A stretch of 38,072 bases of DNA, taken from contig NZ_NVEC01000099.1 in NCBI RefSeq assembly GCF_002571225.1, forward strand, positions 1 through 38,072. The letters run 5' to 3'. The notes under the pieces were generated by a model. It was not told where the DNA came from. It searched no databases and worked only from the letters and a program-made list of their open reading frames with translations. Made by a program: the position numbers and the translations under genes. Shown piece after piece: positions 7,443 through 17,189 of the stretch (position 1 is its first letter; each line of letters starts with the position of its first letter). Origin of the DNA: Bacillus sp. AFS059628 (GTDB taxonomy: Bacteria > Bacillota > Bacilli > Bacillales > Bacillaceae_G).

Positions 7443-8714
7443 TTACTTCGTTGTTACATATCTTTTCGAATCTGCAACAATGTTTTGTAAAAATTCTTCA
7501 TTTGTCTTTGTTTGACGAAGTTTACGTAAGAAACCTTCAACAAAGTCTGGTGTATCGCGCATTGTTTTACGAATACCCCATAGCTTGTCTAAATGTTCTT
7601 TCGGAATTAATAGATCTTCTTTACGTGTACCAGAACGACGAATATCAATTGCCGGGAAGATACGACGCTCAGCTAATGAACGATCTAAGTGAAGTTCCAT
7701 ATTTCCAGTTCCTTTAAATTCTTCGTAAATTACATCGTCCATACGAGATCCTGTATCAACAAGCGCTGTTGCTAAAATTGTTAAGCTACCGCCTTCTTCA
7801 ATATTACGAGCAGCTCCAAAGAAACGCTTCGGTCTATGGAAGGCAGCTGGGTCGATACCACCCGATAATGTTCTACCACTTGGTGGAATAACAAGGTTGT
7901 AAGCTCGCGCTAAACGGGTAATACTATCCATTAAAATGATAACATCTTTCTTGTGCTCTACAAGACGCATTGCACGTTCTAACACAAGTTCCGCTACTTT
8001 AATATGATTTTCTGGTACTTCATCAAAAGTAGAGCTTACAACATCTCCTTTAACAGAACGTTCAATGTCTGTTACTTCCTCTGGACGCTCATCAATTAAA
8101 AGTACAATTAATTCAGCTTCCGGATGATTTGTTGTAACACTGTGTGCGATTTCTTTTAATAGACTCGTTTTACCAGCCTTTGGAGGCGCGACAATTAAAC
8201 CACGTTGTCCAAATCCAACTGGTGCGATTAAATCCATGATGCGTGTCGGTAACTTTTTCGGTTCCGTTTCCAATTTCATTTGGCGATCTGGGTATAATGG
8301 TGTTAATGCAGGGAAATGCACACGCTCTTTTGCTGATTCTGGATCATCTCCGTTTACAGCTTCAACTTGTAATAATCCAAAATAGCGTTCATTTTCTTTC
8401 GGAGGTCGTACTTTACCAGAAACCTTGTCTCCATTACGTAAATCGAAACGACGAATTTGCGAAGCTGAGATATAAATATCTTCTGAGCTTGGAGAGTAGT
8501 TGATAGGACGTAGGAATCCAAATCCTTCTGATTGAATAATTTCTAATACGCCTTCCATGAAGAAGAAGCCTTCTTTTTCTGCTCGAGCTTTTAAAATGGC
8601 GAAGATTAACTCTTTTTTCGTTAATTTGCTATAATACGAAATCTTAAACTCCTTCGCAAGCTCGTATAACTCTTTTAATTTCATGTTTTCTAATGCTGCA
8701 ATTGACAAATTCAT
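7443..8714 (-). CDS. rho: Transcription termination factor Rho
   Basis: Hexameric RNA-dependent ATPase that ends transcription of untranslated RNA. The 423-aa protein has the N-terminal Rho domain ([20 protein letters not shown]), a cold-shock-like RNA-binding domain ([17 protein letters not shown], about 54-120), a P-loop ([15 protein letters not shown], about 176-190), Walker B ([16 protein letters not shown]), and the secondary RNA-binding loops with [21 protein letters not shown]. The length and the locus between glpX and rpmE match B. subtilis. The ribosome-binding site is weak (GTGTGGTG upstream). A leader of about 105 nt precedes it. Rho is known to autoregulate in related bacteria, but nothing here proves it. 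Confidence 0.97.
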   Translation of the reverse strand: MNLSIAALENMKLKELYELAKEFKISYYSKLTKKELIFAILKARAEKEGFFFMEGVLEIIQSEGFGFLRPINYSPSSEDIYISASQIRRFDLRNGDKVSGKVRPPKENERYFGLLQVEAVNGDDPESAKERVHFPALTPLYPDRQMKLETEPKKLPTRIMDLIAPVGFGQRGLIVAPPKAGKTSLLKEIAHSVTTNHPEAELIVLLIDERPEEVTDIERSVKGDVVSSTFDEVPENHIKVAELVLERAMRLVEHKKDVIILMDSITRLARAYNLVIPPSGRTLSGGIDPAAFHRPKRFFGAARNIEEGGSLTILATALVDTGSRMDDVIYEEFKGTGNMELHLDRSLAERRIFPAIDIRRSGTRKEDLLIPKEHLDKLWGIRKTMRDTPDFVEGFLRKLRQTKTNEEFLQNIVADSKRYVTTK

Positions 8715-8826
8715 TCAGACACCACACTTTAACATTATTCTCTTTTCACATGGGTAAAGGGAAAAAATACGGAAGGCAAATAATTAATAATGAAAGGCAA
8801 TAAGTTCAAGTAGGGTAATATTCACT

Positions 8827-8856
8827 ATTGTAACCCTTTTATCTAGTTTTAATCAA
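8827..8856 (-). promoter_or_regulatory. Candidate sigma-A promoter of rho
   Basis: TTGATT (8851-8856), an 18-nt spacer and TACAAT (8827-8832) on the minus strand, giving a start near 8820 and a long untranslated leader. Confidence 0.6.
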
Positions 8857-8878
8857 TACGTTGGAACACAAATACAAG

Positions 8879-8908
8879 AAGCGAAGACAAGAAAATTTGT
8901 CTTCGCTT
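8879..8908. terminator. Hairpin terminator between glpX and rho
   Basis: The perfect 12-bp stem AAGCGAAGACAA / TTGTCTTCGCTT has a 6-nt loop. The plus-strand T run is better than the minus-strand one, yet the only transcript arriving is from glpX on the minus strand. It probably ends glpX transcription, perhaps with the repeat next to it. Confidence 0.65.
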
Positions 8909-8915
8909 TTTATTT

Positions 8916-9046
8916 CATCCAGCTTCAGCAGCTAGAATGGTCGGTGGCTAGAAGTGGCAGTCATTTCATCCCTTCCTGCGAGGCACAAAACGCCTCTTCG
9001 TCAGGAGTTCCAATGCCTTCCCATTCTAAACGAGCTGCTTATGCTT
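8916..9046 (-). repeat. Dispersed repeat, copy C (reverse orientation)
   Basis: Reads, on the minus strand, AAAAGCATAAGCAGCTCGTT, a central hairpin (CCTGACGAAGAGGCG / GCCTCGCAGG), GATGAAATGACTG, then CTAGCTGCTGAAGCTGGAT. It lines up block for block with copies A and B2. It fills the space between the glpX stop codon and the terminator hairpin, so it is transcribed as the glpX 3' untranslated region. Confidence 0.75.
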
Positions 9047-9047
9047 T

Positions 9048-10013
9048 TTACTTAATAACCAAGTTCGGTTTTTTATTCAAGCTGTGACGTCCGTCTACGA
9101 AGCGTACTGTGCCTGATTTTGCACGCATAACAAGAGATTGTGTTGTTCCTACGCTACCTTTAAATTGAACGCCGCGTAATAGTTCTCCGTCTGTTACGCC
9201 TGTTGCTGCGAAGATTGCATCGTCACCTTTTACTAAGTCCTCCATGCGAAGGATGCGGTTGATGTCTTCTATGCCCATCTTTTTGCAACGCGCCAATTCA
9301 GCTTCGTTTTGCGGTAATAGTTTCCCGTGAATCTCGCCGCCTAAACATTTTAATGCAACCGCTGCTAGTACACCCTCAGGCGCACCACCAGAGCCGAATA
9401 AAATATCTACACCTGTACGATCAAATGCAGTGTTAATTGCGCCAGCTACGTCTCCATCATTAATCAATTTAATACGAGCACCAGCTTTACGGATTTCTTC
9501 GATAATTGCTTGATGACGTGGACGGTTTAAAACTGTCGCTACAACATCTTCAATATCTTTGTTTTTCGCTTTCGCAACTGCACGTAAGTTATCGATAATA
9601 GGCGCATCAATATCGACCGCCCCAACTGCTTCTGGGCCAACCGCGATTTTATCCATGTACATGTCAGGAGCATGCAACAAATTACCGTGATCTGCAATTG
9701 CTATAACAGCAAGAGCATTCCATCCACCAGCTGCCACGATGTTTGTCCCTTCTAAAGGATCAACTGCAACGTCTACACGTGGACCATATCCTGTACCTAA
9801 TTTTTCTCCGATATATAGCATTGGTGCTTCATCCATTTCACCTTCACCAATTACAACTGTCCCTTTCATCGGAATTGTATCAAATACATCACGCATAGCT
9901 GATGTTGCTGCACCGTCTGCCTCATCCTTTTTCCCGCGTCCCATCCAACGCGCTGATGATAAAGCTGCAGCCTCTGTTACACGTACTAACTCCATAGATA
10001 AACTTCTTTCCAC
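9048..10013 (-). CDS. glpX: Fructose-1,6-bisphosphatase, class II (GlpX)
   Basis: Dephosphorylates fructose 1,6-bisphosphate in gluconeogenesis. The 321-aa protein carries class II signatures [13 protein letters not shown] (about 55-67), the metal-binding DPLEGTN (about 86-92) and [13 protein letters not shown] (about 207-219). It uses a GTG start with AAAGGAGAGG 7 nt upstream. An in-frame ATG at residue 7 lacks a ribosome-binding site. It is near fbaA, the opposing glycolytic step, and directly follows murA2, with which it may be co-transcribed through the hairpin at 10077. Confidence 0.95.
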   Translation of the reverse strand: MERSLSMELVRVTEAAALSSARWMGRGKKDEADGAATSAMRDVFDTIPMKGTVVIGEGEMDEAPMLYIGEKLGTGYGPRVDVAVDPLEGTNIVAAGGWNALAVIAIADHGNLLHAPDMYMDKIAVGPEAVGAVDIDAPIIDNLRAVAKAKNKDIEDVVATVLNRPRHQAIIEEIRKAGARIKLINDGDVAGAINTAFDRTGVDILFGSGGAPEGVLAAVALKCLGGEIHGKLLPQNEAELARCKKMGIEDINRILRMEDLVKGDDAIFAATGVTDGELLRGVQFKGSVGTTQSLVMRAKSGTVRFVDGRHSLNKKPNLVIK

Positions 10014-10076
10014 GATAATCCCTCTCCTTTAAGCCTTTATATTTCTGCCGTATTTTGTGAACCGTGTTTTTCTATA

Positions 10077-10131
10077 AAGTGTACTTCCGCAAGTAGTGAT
10101 GCTTCGCTTCCCCATCGCGGAAGTATCACTT
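10077..10131. repeat. Long hairpin at the murA2 stop codon
   Basis: The arms AAGTGTACTTCCGC (10077-10090) and GCGGAAGTATCACTT (10117-10131) enclose a 26-nt loop that itself has a short GAAGC/GCTTC stem. There is no clean T run on the minus strand, so it may be a processing or stability structure in a murA2-glpX transcript rather than a terminator. Confidence 0.55.
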
Positions 10132-11419
10132 ATGCGTTCTTCATCTCTTCAATTTCTTGCTTTGTCATTTGTTCGCGCCAAATATTCGCGCCAAGCCCTG
10201 TAAGCTTGTCTACTATATTTTCATAACCTCGATCGATATGCTCAAGTCCGGTTACTTCTGTAATTCCGTCCGCCATTAATCCTGCAATAACAAGGGCTGC
10301 TCCAGCTCGCAAATCACTTGCTTTCACTTTTGCACCTTGCAATAAAACTGGACCAGTTACAATTGCTGAACGACCTTCTACTTTAATTTGTGCATTCATA
10401 CGACGTAATTCATCAATATGTTTAAAACGTGCACCATAAATTGTATCCGTTACAACACCCGTTCCATGCGCCTTTGTTAAAAGTGTTGTAAACGGCTGTT
10501 GTAAGTCTGTTGGGAATCCTGGATATACAAGCGTTTTTATATCAACTACTTTTAATCTTCTATTACCGTTCACTGTAATTTGGTCATCATTCGTTTCAAC
10601 TTGGACACCAGCTTCTCTTAACTTTGCCGTAACTGACTCTAAATGCTGAGGAATAACATTATCAACTGTCACTTCTCCTCCTGACGCAGCACCTAAAATC
10701 ATATACGTACCCGCCTCAATACGATCTGGAATAATTGTATGATGACAACCATGCAGAGAATCCACACCATCAATTCGTATTACATCTGTACCAGCACCTT
10801 TAATACGTGCTCCCATGCTAGTTAACAATGTAGCTACATCAATAATCTCTGGTTCTTTTGCTGCGTTTTCAATAACAGTTCTACCTTTCGCTCGCACAGC
10901 TGCTAGCATAATATTAATCGTAGCTCCTACACTAACAACATCTAAATATATACGAGCCCCGCGTAATTCATCTGCTCTTAAATAGATAGCACCTTGCTCA
11001 TTCGTAACATGTGCACCTAACGCTTCAAACCCTTTAATATGTTGATCAATCGGCCTCGGTCCTAAATGACATCCACCTGGAAGCCCAATAACAGCTTTTT
11101 TAAAACGGCCAAGCATCGCACCCATTAAATAATAAGAAGCACGCAATTTTTTCACTTTTCCATTTGGTAAAGGCATTGCAACCATGTTAGAAGGATCAAC
11201 TACCATTTCTTCCTCCTGTCCATAAGTTACCCTTCCTCCAATTTCCTCTAGTAAGTCTCCTAACATTTTCACGTCCGAAATATTAGGGACACCACCAATA
11301 GTTACTGGAGTATCAGCTAAAATTGTCGCTGGAATTAGTGCAACGGCGCTGTTCTTTGCACCACTCACGCGAATTGTTCCATTTAAAGCTCTTCCGCCTT
11401 CAATTAGCAATTTTTCCAT
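10130..11419 (-). CDS. murA2: UDP-N-acetylglucosamine 1-carboxyvinyltransferase 2 (MurA2/MurAB)
   Basis: Transfers enolpyruvate from PEP to UDP-GlcNAc, the first committed step of peptidoglycan synthesis. The 429-aa EPSP-synthase-fold protein contains the substrate loop [12 protein letters not shown] (about 20-31) and the active-site loop [15 protein letters not shown] (about 113-127). That loop keeps the fosfomycin-reactive Cys. The locus between glpX and fbaA is that of the second Bacillus paralogue (murAB/murZ), not the one near atp genes. The ATG has AAGGGAGC upstream. Confidence 0.93.
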   Translation of the reverse strand: MEKLLIEGGRALNGTIRVSGAKNSAVALIPATILADTPVTIGGVPNISDVKMLGDLLEEIGGRVTYGQEEEMVVDPSNMVAMPLPNGKVKKLRASYYLMGAMLGRFKKAVIGLPGGCHLGPRPIDQHIKGFEALGAHVTNEQGAIYLRADELRGARIYLDVVSVGATINIMLAAVRAKGRTVIENAAKEPEIIDVATLLTSMGARIKGAGTDVIRIDGVDSLHGCHHTIIPDRIEAGTYMILGAASGGEVTVDNVIPQHLESVTAKLREAGVQVETNDDQITVNGNRRLKVVDIKTLVYPGFPTDLQQPFTTLLTKAHGTGVVTDTIYGARFKHIDELRRMNAQIKVEGRSAIVTGPVLLQGAKVKASDLRAGAALVIAGLMADGITEVTGLEHIDRGYENIVDKLTGLGANIWREQMTKQEIEEMKNA

Positions 11420-11459
11420 ATTGAGCTCCCTTCTTGTGAATGTATTTACTTTCTATATT

Positions 11460-11489
11460 TTTATAGAAAGCTCCCCTTAAGAATCTCAA
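11460..11489 (-). promoter_or_regulatory. Candidate sigma-A promoter of murA2
   Basis: TTGAGA (11484-11489), an 18-nt spacer and TATAAA (11460-11465) on the minus strand, about 40 nt before the start codon. The -10 overlaps a small hairpin. Confidence 0.5.
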
Positions 11490-11703
11490 TCACACTTTCC
11501 ACCCTAACACTCAATAAATAGGAAACCATTATCTTCATTTCTCCTGTAATACAAAAAGATAAAGATTAACTATTCATCGAATTTACTTTATCAACTTAGA
11601 TACGTTATCACATTTATTAATAGGACTATGCACATTATTTTCTATTTCAAAAACAAAATGATAAAATCTTTAGACTTGTTCACGCTTTCATTATACAACG
11701 AAA

Positions 11704-11733
11704 GGAAACCGTCTAAAAGAGTAGACGGTTTCC
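11704..11733 (-). terminator. Intrinsic terminator after fbaA
   Basis: Perfect 12-bp stem GGAAACCGTCTA / TAGACGGTTTCC with a 6-nt loop, followed by TTTCGTTG on the minus strand. Confidence 0.85.
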
Positions 11734-11750
11734 AAAACGGAATTTTATTC

Positions 11751-12608
11751 TTACGCTTTACCGTTAGAACCGAATTCGCGCATTTTACCAATAACAGTTG
11801 CTTTGATAGCGTCGCGGCCAGGTCCGATAAATTTACGAGGATCGTAAACTTCTTGGTCTTTGTTTAATACTTCACGAACAGCTTTTGTAAACTCAATTTG
11901 GTTCTCAGTGTTTACGTTGATTTTTGAAGTACCTAAAGAGATAGCTTTTTCGATATCAGCAGTTGGGATACCAGTACCACCGTGTAATACTAAAGGTACG
12001 CCAGTGAAGTCACGAACTTGTTCCATTTCAGCGAATCCTAAGTTAGGCTCACCTTTGTAAGGACCGTGTACAGAACCTAAAGCTGGAGCTAGGCAATCAA
12101 TACCTGTTGCTTCAACAAGGTGCTTACACTCTGCTGGGTCAGCGTAAATTACGCCTTCAGCGATTACGTCGTCTTCTTGTCCGCCAACTGTTCCAAGCTC
12201 AGCTTCAACAGATACGTTACGAGCGTGTGCGTATTCTACTACTTTTTTAGTAGTTTCTACGTTTTCTTCGAATGGGTGGTGAGAAGCGTCGATCATTACA
12301 GATGTGAAACCTGCATCGATTGCTTCTTTACATTTTTCGAAGCTTGAACCATGGTCAAGGTGAATCGCTACAGGAACAGTGATGTTCATTTCTTCGATTA
12401 AAGCTTTAACCATAGCTACAACTGTTTTGAAACCAGTCATATGACGAGCTGCACCCTCAGATACACCTAGGATTACAGGAGATTTTTCTTCTTCCGCAGC
12501 AGCTAAGATAGCTTGAGTCCACTCTAAGTTGTTCATGTTGAATTGACCAACTGCGTATTTTCCTTCTAGTGCTTTGTTTAGCATTTCTTTCATAGAAACT
12601 AAAGGCAT
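11751..12608 (-). CDS. fbaA: Class II fructose-1,6-bisphosphate aldolase
   Basis: Interconverts fructose 1,6-bisphosphate with glyceraldehyde 3-phosphate and dihydroxyacetone phosphate. The 285-aa zinc enzyme shows the catalytic/metal motif HLDHGSSFE (about 83-91), the E-rich loop [12 protein letters not shown] (about 135-146), the zinc-binding segment [10 protein letters not shown] (about 178-187) and LHGGTGI (about 208-214). The ATG follows AGGAGG with 7 nt spacing. The leader contains three short palindromes back to back. It has its own terminator and so is separate from murA2. Confidence 0.95.
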   Translation of the reverse strand: MPLVSMKEMLNKALEGKYAVGQFNMNNLEWTQAILAAAEEEKSPVILGVSEGAARHMTGFKTVVAMVKALIEEMNITVPVAIHLDHGSSFEKCKEAIDAGFTSVMIDASHHPFEENVETTKKVVEYAHARNVSVEAELGTVGGQEDDVIAEGVIYADPAECKHLVEATGIDCLAPALGSVHGPYKGEPNLGFAEMEQVRDFTGVPLVLHGGTGIPTADIEKAISLGTSKINVNTENQIEFTKAVREVLNKDQEVYDPRKFIGPGRDAIKATVIGKMREFGSNGKA

Positions 12609-12621
12609 GGTGAATCCTCCT

Positions 12622-12672
12622 AAAAAACGTTTTTTGTATCCGATAAGTTCTTATCGCTGGTAGTATGACCAG
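12622..12672 (-). promoter_or_regulatory. Three adjacent palindromes in the fbaA leader
   Basis: Immediately upstream of the fbaA ribosome-binding site are AAAAAACGTTTTTT (12622-12635), the perfect CGATAAGTTCTTATCG-type 16-mer (12641-12656) and, abutting it, CTGGTAGTATGACCAG (12657-12672). The last has the TGGT-N-ACCA spacing seen in many GntR-family operators. They may be protein sites or RNA hairpins near the start codon. Confidence 0.45.
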
Positions 12673-12818
12673 AATAAGGTAAAATATGTATATCTACATA
12701 CCGGACTTTTTTCTACACTCAATAGGATAACAACTTGTACTCAAAAACTCAACCGTATTCACCTGCACAATAGTCCATGTAAACGCTTTTTTCCATATTT
12801 TTTATAAAAAATTCATTT

Positions 12819-13187
12819 TTATGCCTCTACAGTGAGCTCATTTCTCACAGCTTGACGAATTTCATCAATGTCAAATGGTTTAGCAAAGTGCATTAAAGCT
12901 CCTAAATCTTTTGCTTCTTGGATCATATCAAGCTCCCCATAAGCAGTCATTAAAATTACTTTAATACTCTCATCAATTTCTTTTACATGCTTTAAAATCT
13001 CTATACCATCCATACCTGGAATTTTCATATCTAACACAACTAAATCTGGATTATCTTTTTTCACGATATCTAAAGCTTGAAATCCATTCGCTGCTTGGAA
13101 TGTCTGATAACCTTCTTTTTGGAACACTTCATGTAATAACACACGAATTCCATATTGATCATCAACGATTAAAATTTTCCCTTCCAT
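12819..13187 (-). CDS. spo0F: Sporulation phosphorelay response regulator Spo0F
   Basis: Single-domain receiver that takes phosphate from the sporulation kinases and passes it to Spo0B, then Spo0A. The 122-aa protein begins [18 protein letters not shown]. The acidic pocket (D9, D10), phospho-acceptor D53 in [12 protein letters not shown], the conserved Thr of MTAYGELDM and the Lys of HFAKPFD are all present. I start at the ATG at 13187, with AAAGG 9 nt upstream. The in-frame TTG three codons before it is unlikely. Nearly every residue matches B. subtilis Spo0F by memory. It is divergent from ywjG. Confidence 0.96.
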   Translation of the reverse strand: MEGKILIVDDQYGIRVLLHEVFQKEGYQTFQAANGFQALDIVKKDNPDLVVLDMKIPGMDGIEILKHVKEIDESIKVILMTAYGELDMIQEAKDLGALMHFAKPFDIDEIRQAVRNELTVEA

Positions 13188-13244
13188 AACTCCCAACCTT
13201 TCTGTGTAAATACAAGATTTAAAGCTTCTTATATCTTAACGATT

Positions 13245-13274
13245 AATTTTCGCTATTCTTTACCAAATTCCTTC
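13245..13274 (-). promoter_or_regulatory. Candidate sigma-H-type promoter of spo0F
   Basis: On the minus strand GAAGGAATT (13266-13274), matching the sigma-H -35 pattern RNAGGAWWW, is followed after 14 nt by GAAAATT (13245-13251), a weak match to the GAAT-type -10. B. subtilis spo0F has a sigma-H promoter, which motivates the call. Confidence 0.35.
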
Positions 13275-13325
13275 CTATTTCTTTCTTATTTTACCGTTTC
13301 CTATTTTGTTATGCCACCTTTCGAT

Positions 13326-13354
13326 TTCACCTTTCTAAAAAAATAAACTATAAT
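13326..13354 (+). promoter_or_regulatory. Candidate sigma-A promoter of ywjG
   Basis: TTCACC (13326-13331), a 17-nt spacer and a perfect TATAAT (13349-13354), 36 nt before the ywjG start codon. Confidence 0.6.
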
Positions 13355-13389
13355 GAAAGCCGGTAAACACGTACGAAGGGAGTAACATT

Positions 13390-13914
13390 ATGTTAAAAAT
13401 TTTTTCAACCCAATTAAGTGGTTATTTCTCTAGGGTTTCTCAAAAAGAGGAAATGAATATAGAAGATAGTGCCCGCCTACTTGCTCAAGCATTAGTTGGC
13501 GAAGGGTTCATTTATTTACATGGTACAAATGAAATGGAGGGCGTTGTTGCTGAAGCACTATTCGGTGCTGAACCGATGAAACAAGCAAAACGACTATTTG
13601 AAAATGGTAAAGAAGTTGAGGTAACTTCTGCAGATCGTGTACTTCTTATTAGCCGTTTTTCAACAGATGAAGAAGTTATAGGAATAGCAAAAAAACTGCA
13701 AGCAGATGGACACTCTATTGTCGGCATCTCTGCTATTCAAGAAGGTACTGAATCACTAGAACAATATACAGATGTACATATTGATACAAAGCTGTTAAAA
13801 GGACTTATTCCAGACGATGAAGGTAATCGCTACGGACTCCCAAGTTTAATTGTAGCTTTATTTGCGTATCACGGAATCAAATTTACAATCGATGAAATGT
13901 TAAACGAATATTAA
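13390..13914 (+). CDS. ywjG: YwjG-like DUF2529 protein
   Basis: This 174-aa soluble protein occupies the ywjG position between spo0F and pyrG and runs opposite to both. Its pattern is that of a small SIS-like alpha/beta domain: GEGFIYLHGTNEMEGVVAEAL (about 36-56), then DRVLLISRFSTDEEVIGIAKKL (about 81-102), which resembles a sugar-isomerase phosphate-binding half, then SIVGISA. No catalytic assignment is known to me. The ATG has GAAGGGAG upstream. It shares a bidirectional terminator with pyrG. Confidence 0.8.
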   Translation: MLKIFSTQLSGYFSRVSQKEEMNIEDSARLLAQALVGEGFIYLHGTNEMEGVVAEALFGAEPMKQAKRLFENGKEVEVTSADRVLLISRFSTDEEVIGIAKKLQADGHSIVGISAIQEGTESLEQYTDVHIDTKLLKGLIPDDEGNRYGLPSLIVALFAYHGIKFTIDEMLNEY

Positions 13915-13944
13915 AAAAAGCGCCCTATTTCAGGCGCTTTTTTT
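13913..13944. terminator. Bidirectional terminator between ywjG and pyrG
   Basis: AAAAAAAGCGCC / GGCGCTTTTTTT stem with an 8-nt loop. The two genes converge on it and it works in both directions. Confidence 0.93.
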
Positions 13945-13945
13945 A

Positions 13946-15586
<1,641 letters not shown>

Positions 15587-15660
15587 TCACCGTTGCAAAG
15601 CGCAACGTATGTAGATAACACTGTATCCATCTTATTGTTAGACTCTTTTTATTTTCTAAA

Positions 15661-15725
15661 CAAAAAACAAAAAAGAAAATTGCTCCCCTCATCACAAAAA
15701 GTAATAAGTAGGGAGCAATTTTCTT
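15661..15725 (-). promoter_or_regulatory. pyrG attenuator terminator (CTP-responsive)
   Basis: The minus strand has a 15-bp stem AAGAAAATTGCTCCC / GGGAGCAATTTTCTT with a long loop, followed by a T-rich run (TTTTCTTTTTTGTTTTTT). The ascending arm contains the pyrimidine stretch GCUCCCU. In B. subtilis, low CTP lets polymerase add extra G residues at the GGGC start, and the poly-G tail pairs with such a stretch to block the terminator. The same parts are present here in the same order. Confidence 0.8.
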
Positions 15726-15767
15726 TTATATTTACACTTTAAAAGTATTATCGTCCTTTTTTAAAGA

Positions 15768-15807
15768 GCCCAAAAATGATTCTACATGGACGATAATGAA
15801 AAGTCAA
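15768..15807 (-). promoter_or_regulatory. pyrG promoter with GGGC start site
   Basis: TTGACT (15802-15807), a 17-nt spacer, TAGAAT (15779-15784), then 7 nt to GGGC (15771-15768) on the minus strand. GGGC is the slippage-prone initial sequence needed for reiterative G addition. The promoter starts 4 nt after the rpoE stop codon. Confidence 0.82.
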
Positions 15808-15810
15808 GAA

Positions 15811-16341
15811 CTACAGTTCTTCCTCTTCTTCTTCTTCAGTTTCATCATACTCAAGTTCTTCTTCGGCGAAGTCGTCTTCATCTTCATCTAAATCATCAAG
15901 ATCATCGTCATCTCCGTCTTCATCTTCAAGAACCTTGTCCAAATCTTCTACATCATCTTCTTCATCTTCAGTTATGTCTGCATCGTCGAAGTCTTCATCT
16001 TCTTCAATGTAGTCGTCAAAACCGTCTTCTTCAACTTTACGTTTCTTCTTCGGTTTTGGTTGAGGCAAGATTTCTTCATCAATTTGCTCGTATGGGTACC
16101 AGCTACGTAATCCCCAACGATTTTCTCCTAAATTAATGAAACGTCCATCGATGTTTAAGTCTGTATAAAATTGTGCGATTTTCGCATTAACTTGCTCTTG
16201 AGATAGTCCCAGCACTTGAGCGATTTCTTGAACCAACTCGTTGAATGTCGTTGCTTGTTTTTTATCCCCTAAAACGCTATGTACAACTTCAATCATTGAA
16301 CATTCTTTTAGCTCTTCTGGTGAATATTGCTTAAAATCCAC
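15811..16341 (-). CDS. rpoE: RNA polymerase delta subunit
   Basis: Gram-positive-specific RNA polymerase subunit that displaces nucleic acids and speeds enzyme recycling. The 176-aa protein has an N-terminal HARE-HTH domain (about 1-90, including [33 protein letters not shown]) and a long, almost purely Asp/Glu tail (about 110-176) after a short basic patch, [11 protein letters not shown]. The start is GTG with AAAGGAAG about 10 nt upstream, as the N-terminus aligns with known delta proteins. The gene order pyrG-rpoE is conserved. A TATAAT lies at 16413-16418 upstream, with only a poor -35. Confidence 0.95.
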   Translation of the reverse strand: MDFKQYSPEELKECSMIEVVHSVLGDKKQATTFNELVQEIAQVLGLSQEQVNAKIAQFYTDLNIDGRFINLGENRWGLRSWYPYEQIDEEILPQPKPKKKRKVEEDGFDDYIEEDEDFDDADITEDEEDDVEDLDKVLEDEDGDDDDLDDLDEDEDDFAEEELEYDETEEEEEEEL

Positions 16342-16412
16342 TTATGCGGCACTTCCTTTCATCAAATATAACCTTATATATAACGGCCTGCTTAAAAAAA
16401 TCCATACTATTC

Positions 16413-16418
16413 ATTATA
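16413..16418 (-). promoter_or_regulatory. Possible -10 element of rpoE
   Basis: A perfect TATAAT on the minus strand, about 70 nt before the rpoE start. The hexamer 17 nt further upstream (AGCATA) is a poor -35, so this is tentative. Confidence 0.35.
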
Positions 16419-16495
16419 AACAAAAGTCGCACAAATATGCTACAAAAAAAACGGGAAACTTTTATAGGGTAATAAATTTATAATTTGTCCATTCC

Positions 16496-17125
16496 TTATT
16501 TCGGAAGCATATGAGCCCCTTGCAATACATACCTAATTTGCATTTCTGTATATTCTTCGAGCGTATATAGCTTTTGCAACGCCCAACGTCTAAATCCCCA
16601 CATCTGTCCTTGTATAAAAATATTATGCGCAAGAAGCTGTATTTCTTTTTTATTTAATGTAAATGTTCCATTTTCCGTACACTGTTCTAAAATATCCTCA
16701 AACATTCCTACCATTTGAAACTCCTTTTCTAATACATACGGGAGTGATTCTTTCGGTAAAAAGCGTACCTCTTGATACATTATTAATACTTCTTCCTGCA
16801 ATTCGTCCATCACTTTAAAATAATTCGTTATTGCTATCTTTAAACTTTCTACACTTCCTTTTTCTGTACAAACTACTTCCTCTAATCTTTCTTTTACATG
16901 TTCATAAATACTATCACAAACTAAATACAAAACATCGTCTTTTGTACGAATGTATTCATAAAGCGTTCCAATACTAAATCCAGCTGCCTTTGCAATCTCT
17001 CTCGTTGTTGTACGCGGAAATCCTTTTTGCTTAAACAATTGCACTGCACCTTTAATCATTTGTTCACGTCTTAACGCGACTAATTTTTCATCTTTCACTG
17101 ATGCATGCACATTATGTTTAACCAT
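16496..17125 (-). CDS. TetR family regulator of the fatty-acid oxidation cluster
   Basis: This 209-aa protein has an N-terminal TetR helix-turn-helix (about 20-65; FKQKGFPRTTTREIAKAAGFSIGTLYEYIRTKDDVLYLV) and a helical ligand-binding domain. It is the last gene of a minus-strand run of beta-oxidation genes, so an acyl-CoA-responsive repressor is the natural inference. It is not obviously the same as B. subtilis FadR (YsiA), judged from memory. I start at the ATG at 17125, which has GAGGTGA 5-6 nt upstream. A longer frame to 17188 would run through the acdA terminator. Transcription probably comes from read-through or an unseen promoter. Confidence 0.85.
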   Translation of the reverse strand: MVKHNVHASVKDEKLVALRREQMIKGAVQLFKQKGFPRTTTREIAKAAGFSIGTLYEYIRTKDDVLYLVCDSIYEHVKERLEEVVCTEKGSVESLKIAITNYFKVMDELQEEVLIMYQEVRFLPKESLPYVLEKEFQMVGMFEDILEQCTENGTFTLNKKEIQLLAHNIFIQGQMWGFRRWALQKLYTLEEYTEMQIRYVLQGAHMLPK

Positions 17126-17156
17126 CCCCTTCACCTCTCTATTATTTTTTGGAAGG

Positions 17157-17184
17157 AAAAAGCGTAGGAAAATACCTACGCCTT
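17157..17184 (-). terminator. Terminator after the second acyl-CoA dehydrogenase gene
   Basis: Stem GCGTAGG / CCTACGC with a 6-nt loop, then TTTTT on the minus strand, beginning just past the stop codon. It separates the enzyme genes from the TetR gene. Confidence 0.8.
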
Positions 17185-17189
17185 TCATC

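Larger units (their letters stand above)
11420..11750. other. Intergenic region between murA2 and fbaA
   Basis: It holds the murA2 promoter (11460-11489), a small hairpin (CTTTCTATA / TATAGAAAG at about 11450-11471) and the fbaA terminator (11704-11733). I see no convincing gene in the AT-rich remainder. A plus-strand frame starting at 11628 runs into fbaA antisense and is not supported. Confidence 0.6.

Noticed and set aside
11628-11867. 79-aa plus-strand frame between murA2 and fbaA
   Set aside because: It passes through the fbaA terminator and into fbaA antisense. There is no ribosome-binding site and no plausible domain.
17125-17188. N-terminal extension of the TetR protein (MKGVGIFLRFF...)
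   Set aside because: This stretch is the terminator hairpin of the upstream gene. The real start at 17125 has a good ribosome-binding site.
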